A program made the position numbers and the translations under genes. A model generated the notes under the pieces. That model made no database searches, was not told the origin of the DNA, and worked only from the letters and a program-made list of their open reading frames with translations. Shown here piece by piece: positions 25,846 to 35,265 of a stretch of 64,000 bases of DNA. Location: contig NZ_JBBAYI010000003.1 of NCBI RefSeq assembly GCF_037153985.1, positions 372,001 to 436,000 on the forward strand. Reading direction: 5' to 3'. The DNA is from Emticicia sp037153985 (GTDB lineage Bacteria; Bacteroidota; Bacteroidia; Cytophagales; Spirosomataceae). Position 1 is the first letter of the stretch, and every line of letters starts with the position of its first letter.

Positions 25846-28800
25846 ATGAAACACCTTGCTACCTCTCCTCCACCATTAAGATTGATTCTGGGGGTATTTT
25901 TGTTTGCTGCTGTGTGTATGCCTCGAGTATATGGACAAAAAGCAGTGTTTGCGAGTGCGAAAAGCACAACGAGTGTCAGCCATGATGCAGGCAAAATAGT
26001 TGATATAACCGTAACAGGCCGTGTAACCGATGCCAGCACGAACGAGCCTCTGGTGGGTTGTAGTGTAATTTTGAAGGGTACTCAAAAAGGTACAAGCACC
26101 GATGCAAACGGTAATTATTCAATTACTGTACCCAACGAAAAATCTGTATTAGTGTTTGGCTTTATTGGCTACACTAAACAAGAAATAGCCGTTGGTAATA
26201 ATGCTAAACTTGATGTATCTCTTAAATCAGAAGCCTCTGATTTAGCACAAGTAGTGGTAATTGGTTATGGTAGTGCTACTAAAAAAGATATGACGGGTGC
26301 CGTAAAATCTTTGAAAAGCTCTGAATTTAACAAAGGTATTATTAACTCTCCTGAACAGTTATTACAAGGTAAAGTAGCTGGTGTAAACGTTACATCTGCC
26401 AGTGGTGAGCCGGGTGCCTCACAAAACATTACTATTCGTGGGCCAGGGGGGCTTCGTACAGGTAGTACCCCATTGTTTATCCTAGATGGCATGGCACTTG
26501 ATAACTCAAGTACAGGTGGTGCAACTAACCCTCTTACTTTCCTAAACCCACAGGATATTGAATCGATTGACGTATTGAAAGATGCCTCTGCTACTGCTAT
26601 CTATGGTTCGCGTGGGGCCAATGGCGTGGTTCTAATCACTACCAAAAAAGGTAAAGCCGGTTTCTCGACCCTTACTTATTCTGGAAGTGTAGGTATCTCG
26701 AAAATCGCCAGAGCATTACCAGTATTTACAGCCGATGAGTTCAGAACTCAGGTTAAAGCTGTTGGTGGTGTACTGGAAGATTTAGGGGGTAATACTGACT
26801 GGCAAAAAGAAATTACTCAGACAGCCGTTACTCAAAACCATAACTTATCGTTTGGTGGTGGTGCTGATAAACTAACTTATTATGGTTCTTTCGGTATTCA
26901 GAATCAGGAAGGTATCCTGAAAAACAGTAATCTGAACCGTTACACAGGCCGTATTAACGTTTCACAAAAATTCCTCGACGACCGCCTGACAGTTGATGTA
27001 AACCTGAATGCTACTTATACAACAAACTCAAGACCTCCGACCGAAAGCATGATTGGTGGGGCTATTTCGGCCAACCCAACGTATCCGGCGTATGATAATA
27101 ACGGCAAACCTCGTAATTATCCGAACTTTACCAACCCACTTATTACGCTACGCTTGCAAAAAGATGCTTCAACCATTAACCGTGTAATCGGAAACATCTC
27201 TCCTTCGTTCAAAATCACAAAAAATTTAGTATACAAACTAAACTTTGGTATCGATAACTCGGCAGGTGTACGTGATATTCAGTCGTTGGCAAATCTGGAA
27301 CCACAACAAGATGGCAGACTTGAAACTTATAATACTTACAACAGAAATAAGTTGATAGAAAACTACCTTACTTATACCCTGAATACAGGGGCGCATAATA
27401 TGACAGCCCTTGTTGGCCACTCATACCAGAAGATATTTGTTCAAGGCCGTAACACCAGTATCAATAAATTCCCGATTACTGACATCGAGCCTATCTATAA
27501 CCCGGGCTTAGGGCAAGAGTTAACACTGGCCAACAATAAACCAGGCGGTTATGCACTTATAAATGAGTTGCAGTCGTTCTTTGGCCGTGTAAACTATCAA
27601 TACAAAGACAAATATCTTGCTACCGCTACTGTACGTGCTGATGGTTCGTCTAAATTTGGTGCTAACAACAAATATGGGGTATTCCCGTCGTTCTCGTTAG
27701 GCTGGAGAATTTCAGAAGAAGAATTCATGAAATCGGCAGGCTTTACTGACCTGAAACTAAGAGCAGGTTGGGGACAAACCGGTAATCAGGAGATTCCTGC
27801 AAAAATTACTCAAGCCTTGTTTACCTCTCAGGTATCAGCATCAACAAGTTATCCGCTATATCCAACAGGTTCATTCCCTGCCGGAACATCATACACACGT
27901 TTGGCTAACCCAAATATTCAGTGGGAGGTATCAACACAAACAAACGTAGGGCTTGATTTTGGCTTGTTCCGTGGGGCTTTAACCGGAGCTATCGACTATT
28001 TCCATAAAGTATCAAATAACATTTTGTTAGAGGTAATTCCGGCTGACCCTGTGCAACCAGCAGGTACTTTCTGGACAAACGTTAAAGACATGACCATTAC
28101 TAACAAAGGTCTTGAAATTGAATTGAACTACCGCTACACAGCCGGAAATGGCCTGAGATTCGATATTGGTGGAAACATGACCTTTATCAGCAACATTGTT
28201 AAGAAATCTCCTTATACGGTTATTCCGTCGGGTAGTGCTTCTGGTTCAGGTTTAACTTCTGCCACAATTAATGGTTATATAAGTGGGCAGCCTATTGGTA
28301 CATTCTTCCTGAAAGAATTTACAGGATTTGACGATAAAGGCATAAGCACATACAGAGACATTAATGGCGATGGCGTAGTAGGCGACAACGACCGTATTGC
28401 TGCGGGTAGTGCCTTACCTACCAAACAATATAACATTAACGGAAATGTATCGTTCAAAGGCTTTGATTTAGCCGTTAACTTTAACGGAGTGTCAGGTAAT
28501 AAAATTTATGATAATACTGCCAATGCTAACTTCTACAAATTAAGATTATCAAAAAGTTTGAATACTACTCCTGAAGCTATTGCTAACCCTAAAGAATCAA
28601 TCAATAACTCGGCGCCAGTATCTACCAGATTCCTGAAAGATGGTGCATTTTTCAGATTGAATAACTTATCGTTAGGCTATAATGTAAACACTAAAGCAAT
28701 CGGGCTTGGCAAATGGGTAAATGGCTTGAGATTGTCAGTAACTGGCCAGAACCTTTTTGTAATTACCAAATATGATGGTTATGACCCTGAAGTAAATATC

Positions 28801-28896
28801 GACAGAACTATCGGTGGTATTACTTCTTACGGTATCGATTATTTAAGTTATCCTAAGGCCCGTTCAGTAGTATTTGGCTTGAACGTTACATTATAA
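25846..28896 (+). CDS. SusC/RagA-family TonB-linked outer membrane protein
   Basis: The 1016-residue outer membrane transporter has a signal peptide (residues 1-29), then a carboxypeptidase-regulatory-like domain (about residues 50-130, VTGRVTDASTNEPLVGCSVILKG). The plug domain carries the family signature VVVIGYGSATKKDMTGAVKSL and GVNVTSASGEPGASQNITIRG, and the long beta-barrel domain ends in an aromatic-rich strand (ARSVVFGLNVTL). It pairs with the SusD-like lipoprotein 13 bp downstream. The imported substrate, usually a glycan or peptide, cannot be read; no glycoside hydrolase gene is next to it, so this is not a complete polysaccharide locus. Confidence 0.95.
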   Translation: MKHLATSPPPLRLILGVFLFAAVCMPRVYGQKAVFASAKSTTSVSHDAGKIVDITVTGRVTDASTNEPLVGCSVILKGTQKGTSTDANGNYSITVPNEKSVLVFGFIGYTKQEIAVGNNAKLDVSLKSEASDLAQVVVIGYGSATKKDMTGAVKSLKSSEFNKGIINSPEQLLQGKVAGVNVTSASGEPGASQNITIRGPGGLRTGSTPLFILDGMALDNSSTGGATNPLTFLNPQDIESIDVLKDASATAIYGSRGANGVVLITTKKGKAGFSTLTYSGSVGISKIARALPVFTADEFRTQVKAVGGVLEDLGGNTDWQKEITQTAVTQNHNLSFGGGADKLTYYGSFGIQNQEGILKNSNLNRYTGRINVSQKFLDDRLTVDVNLNATYTTNSRPPTESMIGGAISANPTYPAYDNNGKPRNYPNFTNPLITLRLQKDASTINRVIGNISPSFKITKNLVYKLNFGIDNSAGVRDIQSLANLEPQQDGRLETYNTYNRNKLIENYLTYTLNTGAHNMTALVGHSYQKIFVQGRNTSINKFPITDIEPIYNPGLGQELTLANNKPGGYALINELQSFFGRVNYQYKDKYLATATVRADGSSKFGANNKYGVFPSFSLGWRISEEEFMKSAGFTDLKLRAGWGQTGNQEIPAKITQALFTSQVSASTSYPLYPTGSFPAGTSYTRLANPNIQWEVSTQTNVGLDFGLFRGALTGAIDYFHKVSNNILLEVIPADPVQPAGTFWTNVKDMTITNKGLEIELNYRYTAGNGLRFDIGGNMTFISNIVKKSPYTVIPSGSASGSGLTSATINGYISGQPIGTFFLKEFTGFDDKGISTYRDINGDGVVGDNDRIAAGSALPTKQYNINGNVSFKGFDLAVNFNGVSGNKIYDNTANANFYKLRLSKSLNTTPEAIANPKESINNSAPVSTRFLKDGAFFRLNNLSLGYNVNTKAIGLGKWVNGLRLSVTGQNLFVITKYDGYDPEVNIDRTIGGITSYGIDYLSYPKARSVVFGLNVTL

Positions 28897-28909
28897 AAAT
28901 TTAGAACTC

Positions 28910-30595
28910 ATGAAAAAGAAAATATATACAACACTTGCACTTGCTGGTTTGATGGTTTTGAATAGTTGTACAGACCTGAACGAAGTTATTCTTGATGAGA
29001 CGTTCGGCTCAAACCTAACCGATAAACAAGCAGTAGAGGGAATGATAGCGCCGGTTTATGCCCGCCTTCCCGACATCTTTTTACATACAAACTATTTTGC
29101 CTTACAGGAGATTTCGACTGACGAAGCTATCCTACCATACAGAGGTGGTACCGACTGGGGTGATAACGGGATTTACCTTGCCATGCACGCTCATACGCAT
29201 GGTGCCAACGACCCTAATATCCGTAATACATGGAATCTGATTCTACAAGGTATGTCAAGAGCTATCACGGCTATTAATACCTTACCAACTATGAACGACC
29301 CATCGGCTAAAACCTTTTTAGCTGAGGCCAGAGGTATGAGAGCTTATTACTCAATGCTTACGCTGGATTTGTTCGGGTTGGTTTTCGTTAAAAATGATGT
29401 AGGCGAAACCTCAAAAATAATCAGAGGCCAAGAAGCCTTCGATTATATTAAAAATGAATTGCTGGCAGTTGAACCAAACCTTGAAACAAACGTAGGCCCT
29501 GGCCGCTTAACTAAAGGCGGCGTATGGTCTTTACTAGCTCGTTTGTATCTGAATGCGGCTGTATACCGTGACAGATACGCGACCCAGTTCACCTTCAAAC
29601 CTGAAGATATGGACAAAGTGATTGAATATTGCGATAAAATCATCACCTCGGGTCAGTATCAGTTATCTAAAGATTATTTCTCAATCTTTAATGATGATAA
29701 TCATGACAACAAAGAATTGATTTTTGCTGTTGACCAGAGAGCAGAGTTAAATGGTCATAACCGTATGGCTTATTTCTCTATTTCAGGCGACCAGTTCCCT
29801 TTGTACAATTTCCCTGCGGCCAATGGTACTGATGGCCCGGCAATTACGTCTGATTATTACCGTACATGGGCAAATGCCTATGCGCCTCAAGACCCTAAGG
29901 TTGACCCGCGTTTCTACAAACAAAACATATCAATTTACACCAATCCTGCCGACTCTTGTGTGGCTGGCCCTGACTTCAATATTGACCGCGGTATTTTACG
30001 TGGCCAACAATATGGCTTAATCAGAAAAAATGGTGTATTTGTGAAATGTTCTAACGGTAATTATAAAGTTGGTAAACTAGTGTACGATACCCGTAACAAA
30101 CCAACCTTAAATGTTGATTTTACTGAGAAAGTTGACTTTACAGTAGAAGGAAGTAACTACAACACTGGTTACCGTGTTGAAAAATACCAATTCAGCAAGA
30201 AATCATCAAGTGGTAGAAACTTCGGCGATGCAGATATTATTATTACGCGTCTGGCAGATATTTATTTAATGCGTGCAGAAGCAAAATTGCGTAAAAGTAA
30301 CGATGCTGCCAGCGCATTGGCTGATGTGAACACCGTAAGAGCAGCCAGAACTGCCACTACACCTCCGCCGCCTTTAACAAACATGACCTTAGACTTACTT
30401 TTCCGTGAGCGTGGTTTTGAATTCTATTGGGAGATGGTACGCCGCCCTGATATGATTCGTTTTGGTAAATATGAAGGAACCTGGACAGAAAAAACCAACA
30501 ACGATGTGAAGAAAAGAATCTTCCCGATTCCGCAAACAGCTATCGATGGTGCGTCTAATATCCCGGGTTATTTAAAACAAAACGAAGGATATTAA
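28910..30595 (+). CDS. SusD/RagB-family nutrient-binding lipoprotein
   Basis: The 561-residue lipoprotein has a lipobox (LNSC, Cys20), TPR-type helices in the N-terminal half (EARGMRAYYSMLTLDLFG, RLYLNAAVYRDRY) and the SusD C-terminal block (DIIITRLADIYLMRAEAKLR and LLFRERGFEFYWEMVRRPDMIRFGKYEG). It forms the lid over the SusC-like barrel at the cell surface. It is co-transcribed with SusC (13-bp gap) and followed by a terminator. Confidence 0.94.
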   Translation: MKKKIYTTLALAGLMVLNSCTDLNEVILDETFGSNLTDKQAVEGMIAPVYARLPDIFLHTNYFALQEISTDEAILPYRGGTDWGDNGIYLAMHAHTHGANDPNIRNTWNLILQGMSRAITAINTLPTMNDPSAKTFLAEARGMRAYYSMLTLDLFGLVFVKNDVGETSKIIRGQEAFDYIKNELLAVEPNLETNVGPGRLTKGGVWSLLARLYLNAAVYRDRYATQFTFKPEDMDKVIEYCDKIITSGQYQLSKDYFSIFNDDNHDNKELIFAVDQRAELNGHNRMAYFSISGDQFPLYNFPAANGTDGPAITSDYYRTWANAYAPQDPKVDPRFYKQNISIYTNPADSCVAGPDFNIDRGILRGQQYGLIRKNGVFVKCSNGNYKVGKLVYDTRNKPTLNVDFTEKVDFTVEGSNYNTGYRVEKYQFSKKSSSGRNFGDADIIITRLADIYLMRAEAKLRKSNDAASALADVNTVRAARTATTPPPPLTNMTLDLLFRERGFEFYWEMVRRPDMIRFGKYEGTWTEKTNNDVKKRIFPIPQTAIDGASNIPGYLKQNEGY

Positions 30596-30638
30596 TCACT
30601 TACTTACCTATTCTTTACAGTGGGTTTACCCACACCCT

Positions 30639-30677
30639 ACCCCTCTCTGCTATTCTGGCGAGAGGGGTTATTTTTTA
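30639..30677 (+). terminator. Intrinsic terminator of the susCD unit
   Basis: A 9-bp stem (ACCCCTCTC and its complement) with a 12-nt loop, followed by TATTTTTTAT. A smaller GTGGG/CCCAC hairpin precedes it at 30620-30633. Confidence 0.8.
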
Positions 30678-30730
30678 TAGCCCATTACCTCAGGGTCACA
30701 GGTCGGTAGCTTAGCGGTGTGGGCAAAATA

Positions 30731-31084
30731 TTATTCTGCAATAAAATTTGTTTTATCTTTCAGGTAAAAACCTATCCAAGTAAGGGCTATTAAAGCAAAA
30801 GCAACAGGATTGGCTCCTCCGGCTACTTCAACAGCAGCGGCTCCTCCCAGATACGATAAAATCAGGTAGAAACCAATTTTATAAGTTTTAGGAATCCAGA
30901 AGAGCGCTACAAAAACTAGTTCAGCAATACCAAAGATTTTAATGTAAGGGCCATAACCTGCTTTGGTAAGCCCTGTTACTACTTGTTCGCCACCTGTAAG
31001 TTTCATTATACCACTCATTACTAACATCAATGAAGGTAGAGCCATAAAAATAATGGCAAGGATTTTTTGTGTTTTGCTAGACAT
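30731..31084 (-). CDS. DoxX-family membrane protein
   Basis: The 117-residue protein has four hydrophobic segments and the DoxX-like pattern (MALPSLMLVMSGIMKL, then GIAELVFVALFWIPK). DoxX-like proteins are membrane components linked to thiol/redox or respiratory roles, with no settled activity for this branch. It is divergent from an HxlR regulator about 280 bp away, a common arrangement in which the regulator controls the DoxX gene in response to redox or electrophile stress. That control is an inference here. Confidence 0.85.
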   Translation of the reverse strand: MSSKTQKILAIIFMALPSLMLVMSGIMKLTGGEQVVTGLTKAGYGPYIKIFGIAELVFVALFWIPKTYKIGFYLILSYLGGAAAVEVAGGANPVAFALIALTWIGFYLKDKTNFIAE

Positions 31085-31182
31085 GATTTTTTAAGTTTTA
31101 AGTATTTAGATATGAATGTCTATGCTAATACACGAATCAGAAAAAATAAGTTTATGTTTGGAAGTAAATTTCTTTTAGAAAG

Positions 31183-31202
31183 TAGTTTCCTTTAAGAAAC
31201 TA
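31183..31202. promoter_or_regulatory. Dyad between divergent doxX-like and hxlR-like genes
   Basis: TAGTTTC and GAAACTA form a 7-bp dyad around a 6-bp centre. A shorter TTTC/GAAA dyad lies just beside it at 31169-31181. This is a candidate HxlR operator, about 100 bp upstream of the DoxX-like start. Confidence 0.4.
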
Positions 31203-31289
31203 TATAAACTAATTAATATTTACAAATAATTTGTTATGTAAACAAAGCAGATATATATCTCATAATGTACATTGATTGAACTTTGTGAG

Positions 31290-31297
31290 TATCTTTG
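31290..31297 (+). promoter_or_regulatory. Putative -7 element of the hxlR-like gene (TATCTTTG)
   Basis: The sequence matches TAnnTTTG, 67 bp before the ATG. The upstream TTG is at a spacing (15 bp) shorter than usual. Confidence 0.4.
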
Positions 31298-31364
31298 TTA
31301 ACGTTTCTATCGAACAACGATACTGAGACGCACTGGTTTTGCCAGTTGGATTCGCGTTATTTTA

Positions 31365-31739
31365 ATGATTATGACCAAAAAAATTGCTGAAACAATAGAT
31401 GACCACAACCACGCTCAATGCAGCCAGTACATGGTGGCCGTACAAGATGCGATGGATATTCTGAGTGGTAAATGGAAGATTATGATTATAGGTTCGTTGA
31501 GCTTCGGGAAAAAACGCTTCATGGAACTGATTCGGGATGTGAACGGCATAGGAGCCAAAATGCTTTCAAAAGAATTGAAAGACCTCGAAGATAATGATTT
31601 GGTGAAACGCACCGTTTATGACACCAAGCCTGTTACTGTCGAATACGAACTAACTGAATATGGGCATACCTTAAAAGAGGTAATTGGCTCTATTGCTCAA
31701 TGGGGGGCTGAACATAGAAAACGGATTTTTGGGAAGTAA
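31365..31739 (+). CDS. HxlR-family transcriptional regulator
   Basis: The 124-residue winged helix protein has the HxlR core LSGKWKIMIIGSLSFGKKRFMELIRDVNGIGAKMLSKELKDLEDNDLVKR. There is a single Cys near the N-terminus (Cys19); N-terminal cysteines serve as thiol switches in characterised HxlR proteins such as YodB and HypR, so redox sensing is possible. It is divergent from the DoxX-like gene. Its last 50 bp overlap the end of the convergent P-loop protein gene. Confidence 0.92.
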   Translation: MIMTKKIAETIDDHNHAQCSQYMVAVQDAMDILSGKWKIMIIGSLSFGKKRFMELIRDVNGIGAKMLSKELKDLEDNDLVKRTVYDTKPVTVEYELTEYGHTLKEVIGSIAQWGAEHRKRIFGK

Positions 31740-32259
31740 CTCTCTCAAGAATCTGTTTTACTCTTTCTTCTACTGTATAATCTCCTCTGATTTCCAAAAC
31801 CGGACAAGTTTGCTCAGATAACCATTTTTCATGCGCAGCTAATGTTCTGCCCTGCGTGGTATTATCATCATAACCTTTTGCCCAATTCAGGAAATTTATA
31901 TACTGCTCATTTCTGTCAGGGTCGGTAAAAATAATATCTCCGTAACGCTCCAGCTCCCGTTTTTTTAGCCGTTCCATCCTAATTTCATGCGGAATATAAA
32001 GAAATACAATCAGGTCGAAATTAATATCCAAATCCCATTTTAATAAGGAGCCACCTATTATGCAGTTATCGTATTTATTAGCATCAATACCTATCATTTT
32101 ATTTCTCAATGCCGGATTCCGCCTCGTAGTAAAAGGTGGTTCGGTCTTTTCCCAGAAATAATCATCACTATCCAGATAAATAATACCTAACTGTTTTGCC
32201 AGAGCCATACCCAGAGTTGTCACTCCGCTACAAGATGCCCCCATGATATGCAGTTTCAT
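31690..32259 (-). CDS. P-loop NTPase, adenylate kinase-like, with altered Walker A
   Basis: The 189-residue protein begins with a P-loop motif, GASCSGVTT, at residues 7-15, where Val13 stands in the place of the usual Lys. It continues with LYLDSDDYFW-like and GGSLLKWDLDINFDLIVFLYIP segments and ERLKKRE, as in shikimate/adenylate kinase-like small kinases. The missing Lys also occurs in relatives of this group. It is convergent with the HxlR gene and overlaps it by 50 bp. The substrate is unknown. Confidence 0.75.
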   Translation of the reverse strand: MKLHIMGASCSGVTTLGMALAKQLGIIYLDSDDYFWEKTEPPFTTRRNPALRNKMIGIDANKYDNCIIGGSLLKWDLDINFDLIVFLYIPHEIRMERLKKRELERYGDIIFTDPDRNEQYINFLNWAKGYDDNTTQGRTLAAHEKWLSEQTCPVLEIRGDYTVEERVKQILERVTSQKSVFYVQPPIEQ

Positions 32260-32400
32260 ACGCTTGTTGTTGTTCTATAAAGCTGTTTTTTCGACAGGCA
32301 AATATATACAATCTATGCTGCAAAAAATTATATAACCTAGTAAAGTACTTATGAAACAAAAACCTTCACAAAAACTATTACGCTTTTATTGCTAAAATCT

Positions 32401-32408
32401 TAACTTTG
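32401..32408 (+). promoter_or_regulatory. Putative -7 element of ffh (TAACTTTG)
   Basis: The sequence matches TAnnTTTG, 71 bp before the ffh ATG, in a gap with no other gene. Confidence 0.45.
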
Positions 32409-32479
32409 CAAATTATTACGCATTCTATTCCTTTAGCATCTGATGTTTCGCAAAGGAATACTTATTAACAATCCGAAAG

Positions 32480-33796
32480 ATGTTTGAAAATTTAAGTGAT
32501 AAACTCAATAAAGCTGTCAAAACCTTAAAAGGGCAAGGCAGGATTTCTGATATTAACATTGCTTCGACCGTTAAAGAAGTTCGCCGAGCTTTAATGGATG
32601 CCGACGTAAACTACAAAGTTGCCAAAGACGTAACCGACCGCGTAAGAGAAAAGGCCATTGACCGCAAAGTGATGATTGCCGTTGAGCCAGGTCAGTTATT
32701 TGTCAAAATTATTCAGGAAGAACTCTCGGAGCTTATGGGCGGTCAGGCTCAGAGCGTAAATCTGAAGGGTTCTCCGGCAATTGTACTTATTGCAGGGTTG
32801 CAAGGTTCTGGTAAAACCACTTTTTCAGGTAAATTTGCTAATTACCTAAAAAAACAAGGACGCCAGATATTACTGGTAGCCTGTGATATTTATCGCCCTG
32901 CAGCGATAACCCAATTACAAGTATTAGGCGAACAAATAGGCGTTGAAGTATATGCCGAGCCTGAAAGTAAAAATGCCGTTGATATTGCTAAAAATGCCTT
33001 GGCTTATGCCAAAACCAAAGGCAAAAATATAGTAATTATAGATACCGCCGGTCGTTTGGCTGTTGATGAGGCCATGATGCAGGAGGTTGAAAACATCAAG
33101 AAAGCCGTTAATCCTAGCGAAATCCTGTTTGTGGTTGACTCCATGACGGGGCAAGATGCCGTAAATACTGCCAAAACCTTTAACGAGCGTCTGGACTTTG
33201 ATGGCGTTGTATTAACCAAACTTGATGGCGATGCCCGTGGTGGTGCCGCACTTTCTATTAAAACCATTGTTAATAAACCAATCAAGTTTATTTCGACCGG
33301 TGAGAAAATGGAAGCATTAGACGTGTTCTACCCCGACCGTATGGCTAGCCGTATTTTGGGTATGGGTGACGTTATCTCATTGGTAGAACGTGCGCAACAA
33401 GCCTTCGATGAAGATGAAGCGAAGCGTCTGAACAAAAAAATGCGTGAGAACAAGTTTGACTTAAACGACTTCCTGACGCAATTGGAGCAGATTAAAAAAA
33501 TGGGTAATATCAAAGACCTAATGGGGATGATTCCGGGGGTAGGCTCGCAAATTAAAGACCTAGATATCAGCAACGATTCTTTCAAACCAATTGAAGCCAT
33601 TATTCGCTCAATGACACCTAAAGAGCGTGAAAAACCCGATATTATTGATGGTAGCCGTAAGAAAAGAATTGCAGCAGGTAGCGGCACTCAGATTTTACAA
33701 GTGAACAACTTACTTAAACAGTTCGACCAGATGCGCTCAATGATGAAAAAAGTAAATCAGATGCAAACGGGCGGTAAAATGAAAGCATTCAAATAA
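32480..33796 (+). CDS. ffh: Signal recognition particle protein Ffh
   Basis: The 438-residue SRP54 homologue targets nascent membrane proteins to FtsY. The N domain (residues 1-90) is followed by the NG GTPase with G1 GLQGSGKTT (106-114), CDIYRPAAITQL, DTAGRLAVD, TKLDGDARGGAALS and GMGDVISLVERAQ. The methionine-rich M domain (about residues 300-438) has the SGSGT-like AAGSGTQILQVN helix-turn-helix and a Met-rich end (DQMRSMMKKVNQMQTGGKMK) for 4.5S RNA and signal peptide. No 4.5S RNA gene is seen next to it. Confidence 0.97.
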   Translation: MFENLSDKLNKAVKTLKGQGRISDINIASTVKEVRRALMDADVNYKVAKDVTDRVREKAIDRKVMIAVEPGQLFVKIIQEELSELMGGQAQSVNLKGSPAIVLIAGLQGSGKTTFSGKFANYLKKQGRQILLVACDIYRPAAITQLQVLGEQIGVEVYAEPESKNAVDIAKNALAYAKTKGKNIVIIDTAGRLAVDEAMMQEVENIKKAVNPSEILFVVDSMTGQDAVNTAKTFNERLDFDGVVLTKLDGDARGGAALSIKTIVNKPIKFISTGEKMEALDVFYPDRMASRILGMGDVISLVERAQQAFDEDEAKRLNKKMRENKFDLNDFLTQLEQIKKMGNIKDLMGMIPGVGSQIKDLDISNDSFKPIEAIIRSMTPKEREKPDIIDGSRKKRIAAGSGTQILQVNNLLKQFDQMRSMMKKVNQMQTGGKMKAFK

Positions 33797-33810
33797 TAAG
33801 TAAATACCAT

Positions 33811-33843
33811 AAAAAAACACCTTGCAAGCAAGGTGTTTTTTTT
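33811..33843. terminator. Bidirectional intrinsic terminator between ffh and the OmpA-like gene
   Basis: A 13-bp stem (AAAAAAACACCTT and its complement) with a 6-nt loop. A- and T-runs at both ends suit the two convergent genes. Confidence 0.85.
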
Positions 33844-33865
33844 ATCTAAGAATGTGATTTCAATT

Positions 33866-35143
33866 TTATTTTGATACAATTTTCAAGTCGGCTTTATCTC
33901 CACTACCCTGAATACCAATTGCATCAATGCGTGTATCGGTTATACCTGCCACTAACAGTCTCTTCTTAATAGCAAAGGCTCTCTTGGTTGCCATCGATTT
34001 ATTATCAACACCCACGGCGTCGGTCGAATGGCCTTGAATCCTTACCTGCATTTTAGGATATTTCTTTAATAGTTCGGCCAGTTCAGTAATAGAAGCCTCC
34101 GATTTATTATCTAAAGCCTGTGAACCTTTCAGGAAACTTACTCCCGTCATCGGGAATACTTGTCCGGCAGGTTTTGTGTTATCAGACAAATAAGGCTCTA
34201 AAGCCTGTGTCAATGCTCCACTAGTAGTAGCTGGTGCTATATTGCTAGCCGCGGCATTGGTAGTGTCTTTAACAGCGGCCGAGTCAGTAGGCGTATTGGT
34301 CGAATCGCTGGTATTCAATGAGTCAGCAACAAGCGTAGTTTCGTCTATTTCAGTTTCCGAAACCTGAGAGGGCTGGTAGTAATTCTGATACCAGTAATAA
34401 CCACCTGCTGCTAGGGCTAAAACAACCAGTACAATCAGTAACCATTTAACAGGAAAAGCCGAGCTTTCGCTTGATTCTTCCTCTTCTTCGGTTTCGGCTA
34501 CTGGCTGAGACGGCGTATTAGGTGCTGGCTTAGGCTTAACCGAAGCTGGCTTGGGTGCTATGATTCTTTTTGATGAGGTAAATTTCGGAGAAAGTAACTC
34601 CTGCAAACCTAACTGTGGAATCATTTTTTCCAACAATTCTTCAGGAACACGTTTAAACAATGGCTCATGATGCTCGGCCAGAAAAGTAGTCAGCGCATCT
34701 ACATCCATTTTGTTGTTGTTCACTTCTCTGCTTACAGCATCAATCAGAATAGGCGTTGCCAAACTCGAATACATCGTTGACGAGTTCTTTTTGATGCCTG
34801 CATAAGTACCTATCATACTAATCAACGGACTTTTATAAGCCGGAAATATCTGGCTTACCAGTGCATCGCCACTTTTAAGTATAGCATCGAGCTTATCTTT
34901 CTTGTTGAGATAAGACATTACGTCACCAATAAGTTCACCGCCCTGATTCCCCTTTTGAATTTGATTGTAGAGCATATTCACGCTCATGGTACTTCCCGTC
35001 CTACGCACCAGTCCAGCCACTAACGTGCAAATAATTCCATCCAGTGCTTTTTTAGTTTTCGAGGGCTCTTCGTCAGTCAACTTGGCAATTTTTGATACAA
35101 CTTCGTCAGTCAATGCCTCGTTCAACGTATCAAATAAGTTCAT
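33866..35143 (-). CDS. DUF937-OmpA fusion membrane protein
   Basis: The 425-residue protein has three parts. The N-terminal DUF937-like domain (about residues 1-190) contains IICTLVAGLVRRTGS-type helices. A Pro-rich, acidic linker follows, with a single membrane segment at about residues 230-252 (WLLIVLVVLALAAGGYYW), then a Ser/Thr/Asp-rich spacer. The C-terminus (about residues 330-425) is an OmpA-type peptidoglycan-binding domain with LLKKYPKMQVRIQGHSTD and the later MATKRAFAIKKRL. The layout predicts a cytoplasmic DUF937 part linked through the inner membrane to peptidoglycan. Function unknown. Confidence 0.8.
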   Translation of the reverse strand: MNLFDTLNEALTDEVVSKIAKLTDEEPSKTKKALDGIICTLVAGLVRRTGSTMSVNMLYNQIQKGNQGGELIGDVMSYLNKKDKLDAILKSGDALVSQIFPAYKSPLISMIGTYAGIKKNSSTMYSSLATPILIDAVSREVNNNKMDVDALTTFLAEHHEPLFKRVPEELLEKMIPQLGLQELLSPKFTSSKRIIAPKPASVKPKPAPNTPSQPVAETEEEEESSESSAFPVKWLLIVLVVLALAAGGYYWYQNYYQPSQVSETEIDETTLVADSLNTSDSTNTPTDSAAVKDTTNAAASNIAPATTSGALTQALEPYLSDNTKPAGQVFPMTGVSFLKGSQALDNKSEASITELAELLKKYPKMQVRIQGHSTDAVGVDNKSMATKRAFAIKKRLLVAGITDTRIDAIGIQGSGDKADLKIVSK

Positions 35144-35213
35144 GGTATTTTATAATTTTAAATCTTTCACAATTATTTACAACAAATATTCTTAATTTGG
35201 TTGCAAAACAACA

Positions 35214-35221
35214 CAAAAATA
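35214..35221 (-). promoter_or_regulatory. Putative -7 element of the DUF937-OmpA gene (TATTTTTG)
   Basis: On the minus strand the sequence matches TAnnTTTG, about 70 bp before the start codon. Confidence 0.35.
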
Positions 35222-35265
35222 AGGATTATTGATAAATTTTTTTGCCTTTTTCTCTAACTTAAATT

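Noticed and set aside
25846..30595. A complete polysaccharide utilisation locus around SusC/SusD
   Set aside because: No glycoside hydrolase, surface glycan-binding protein or hybrid sensor gene is adjacent. Only the transporter pair is supported.
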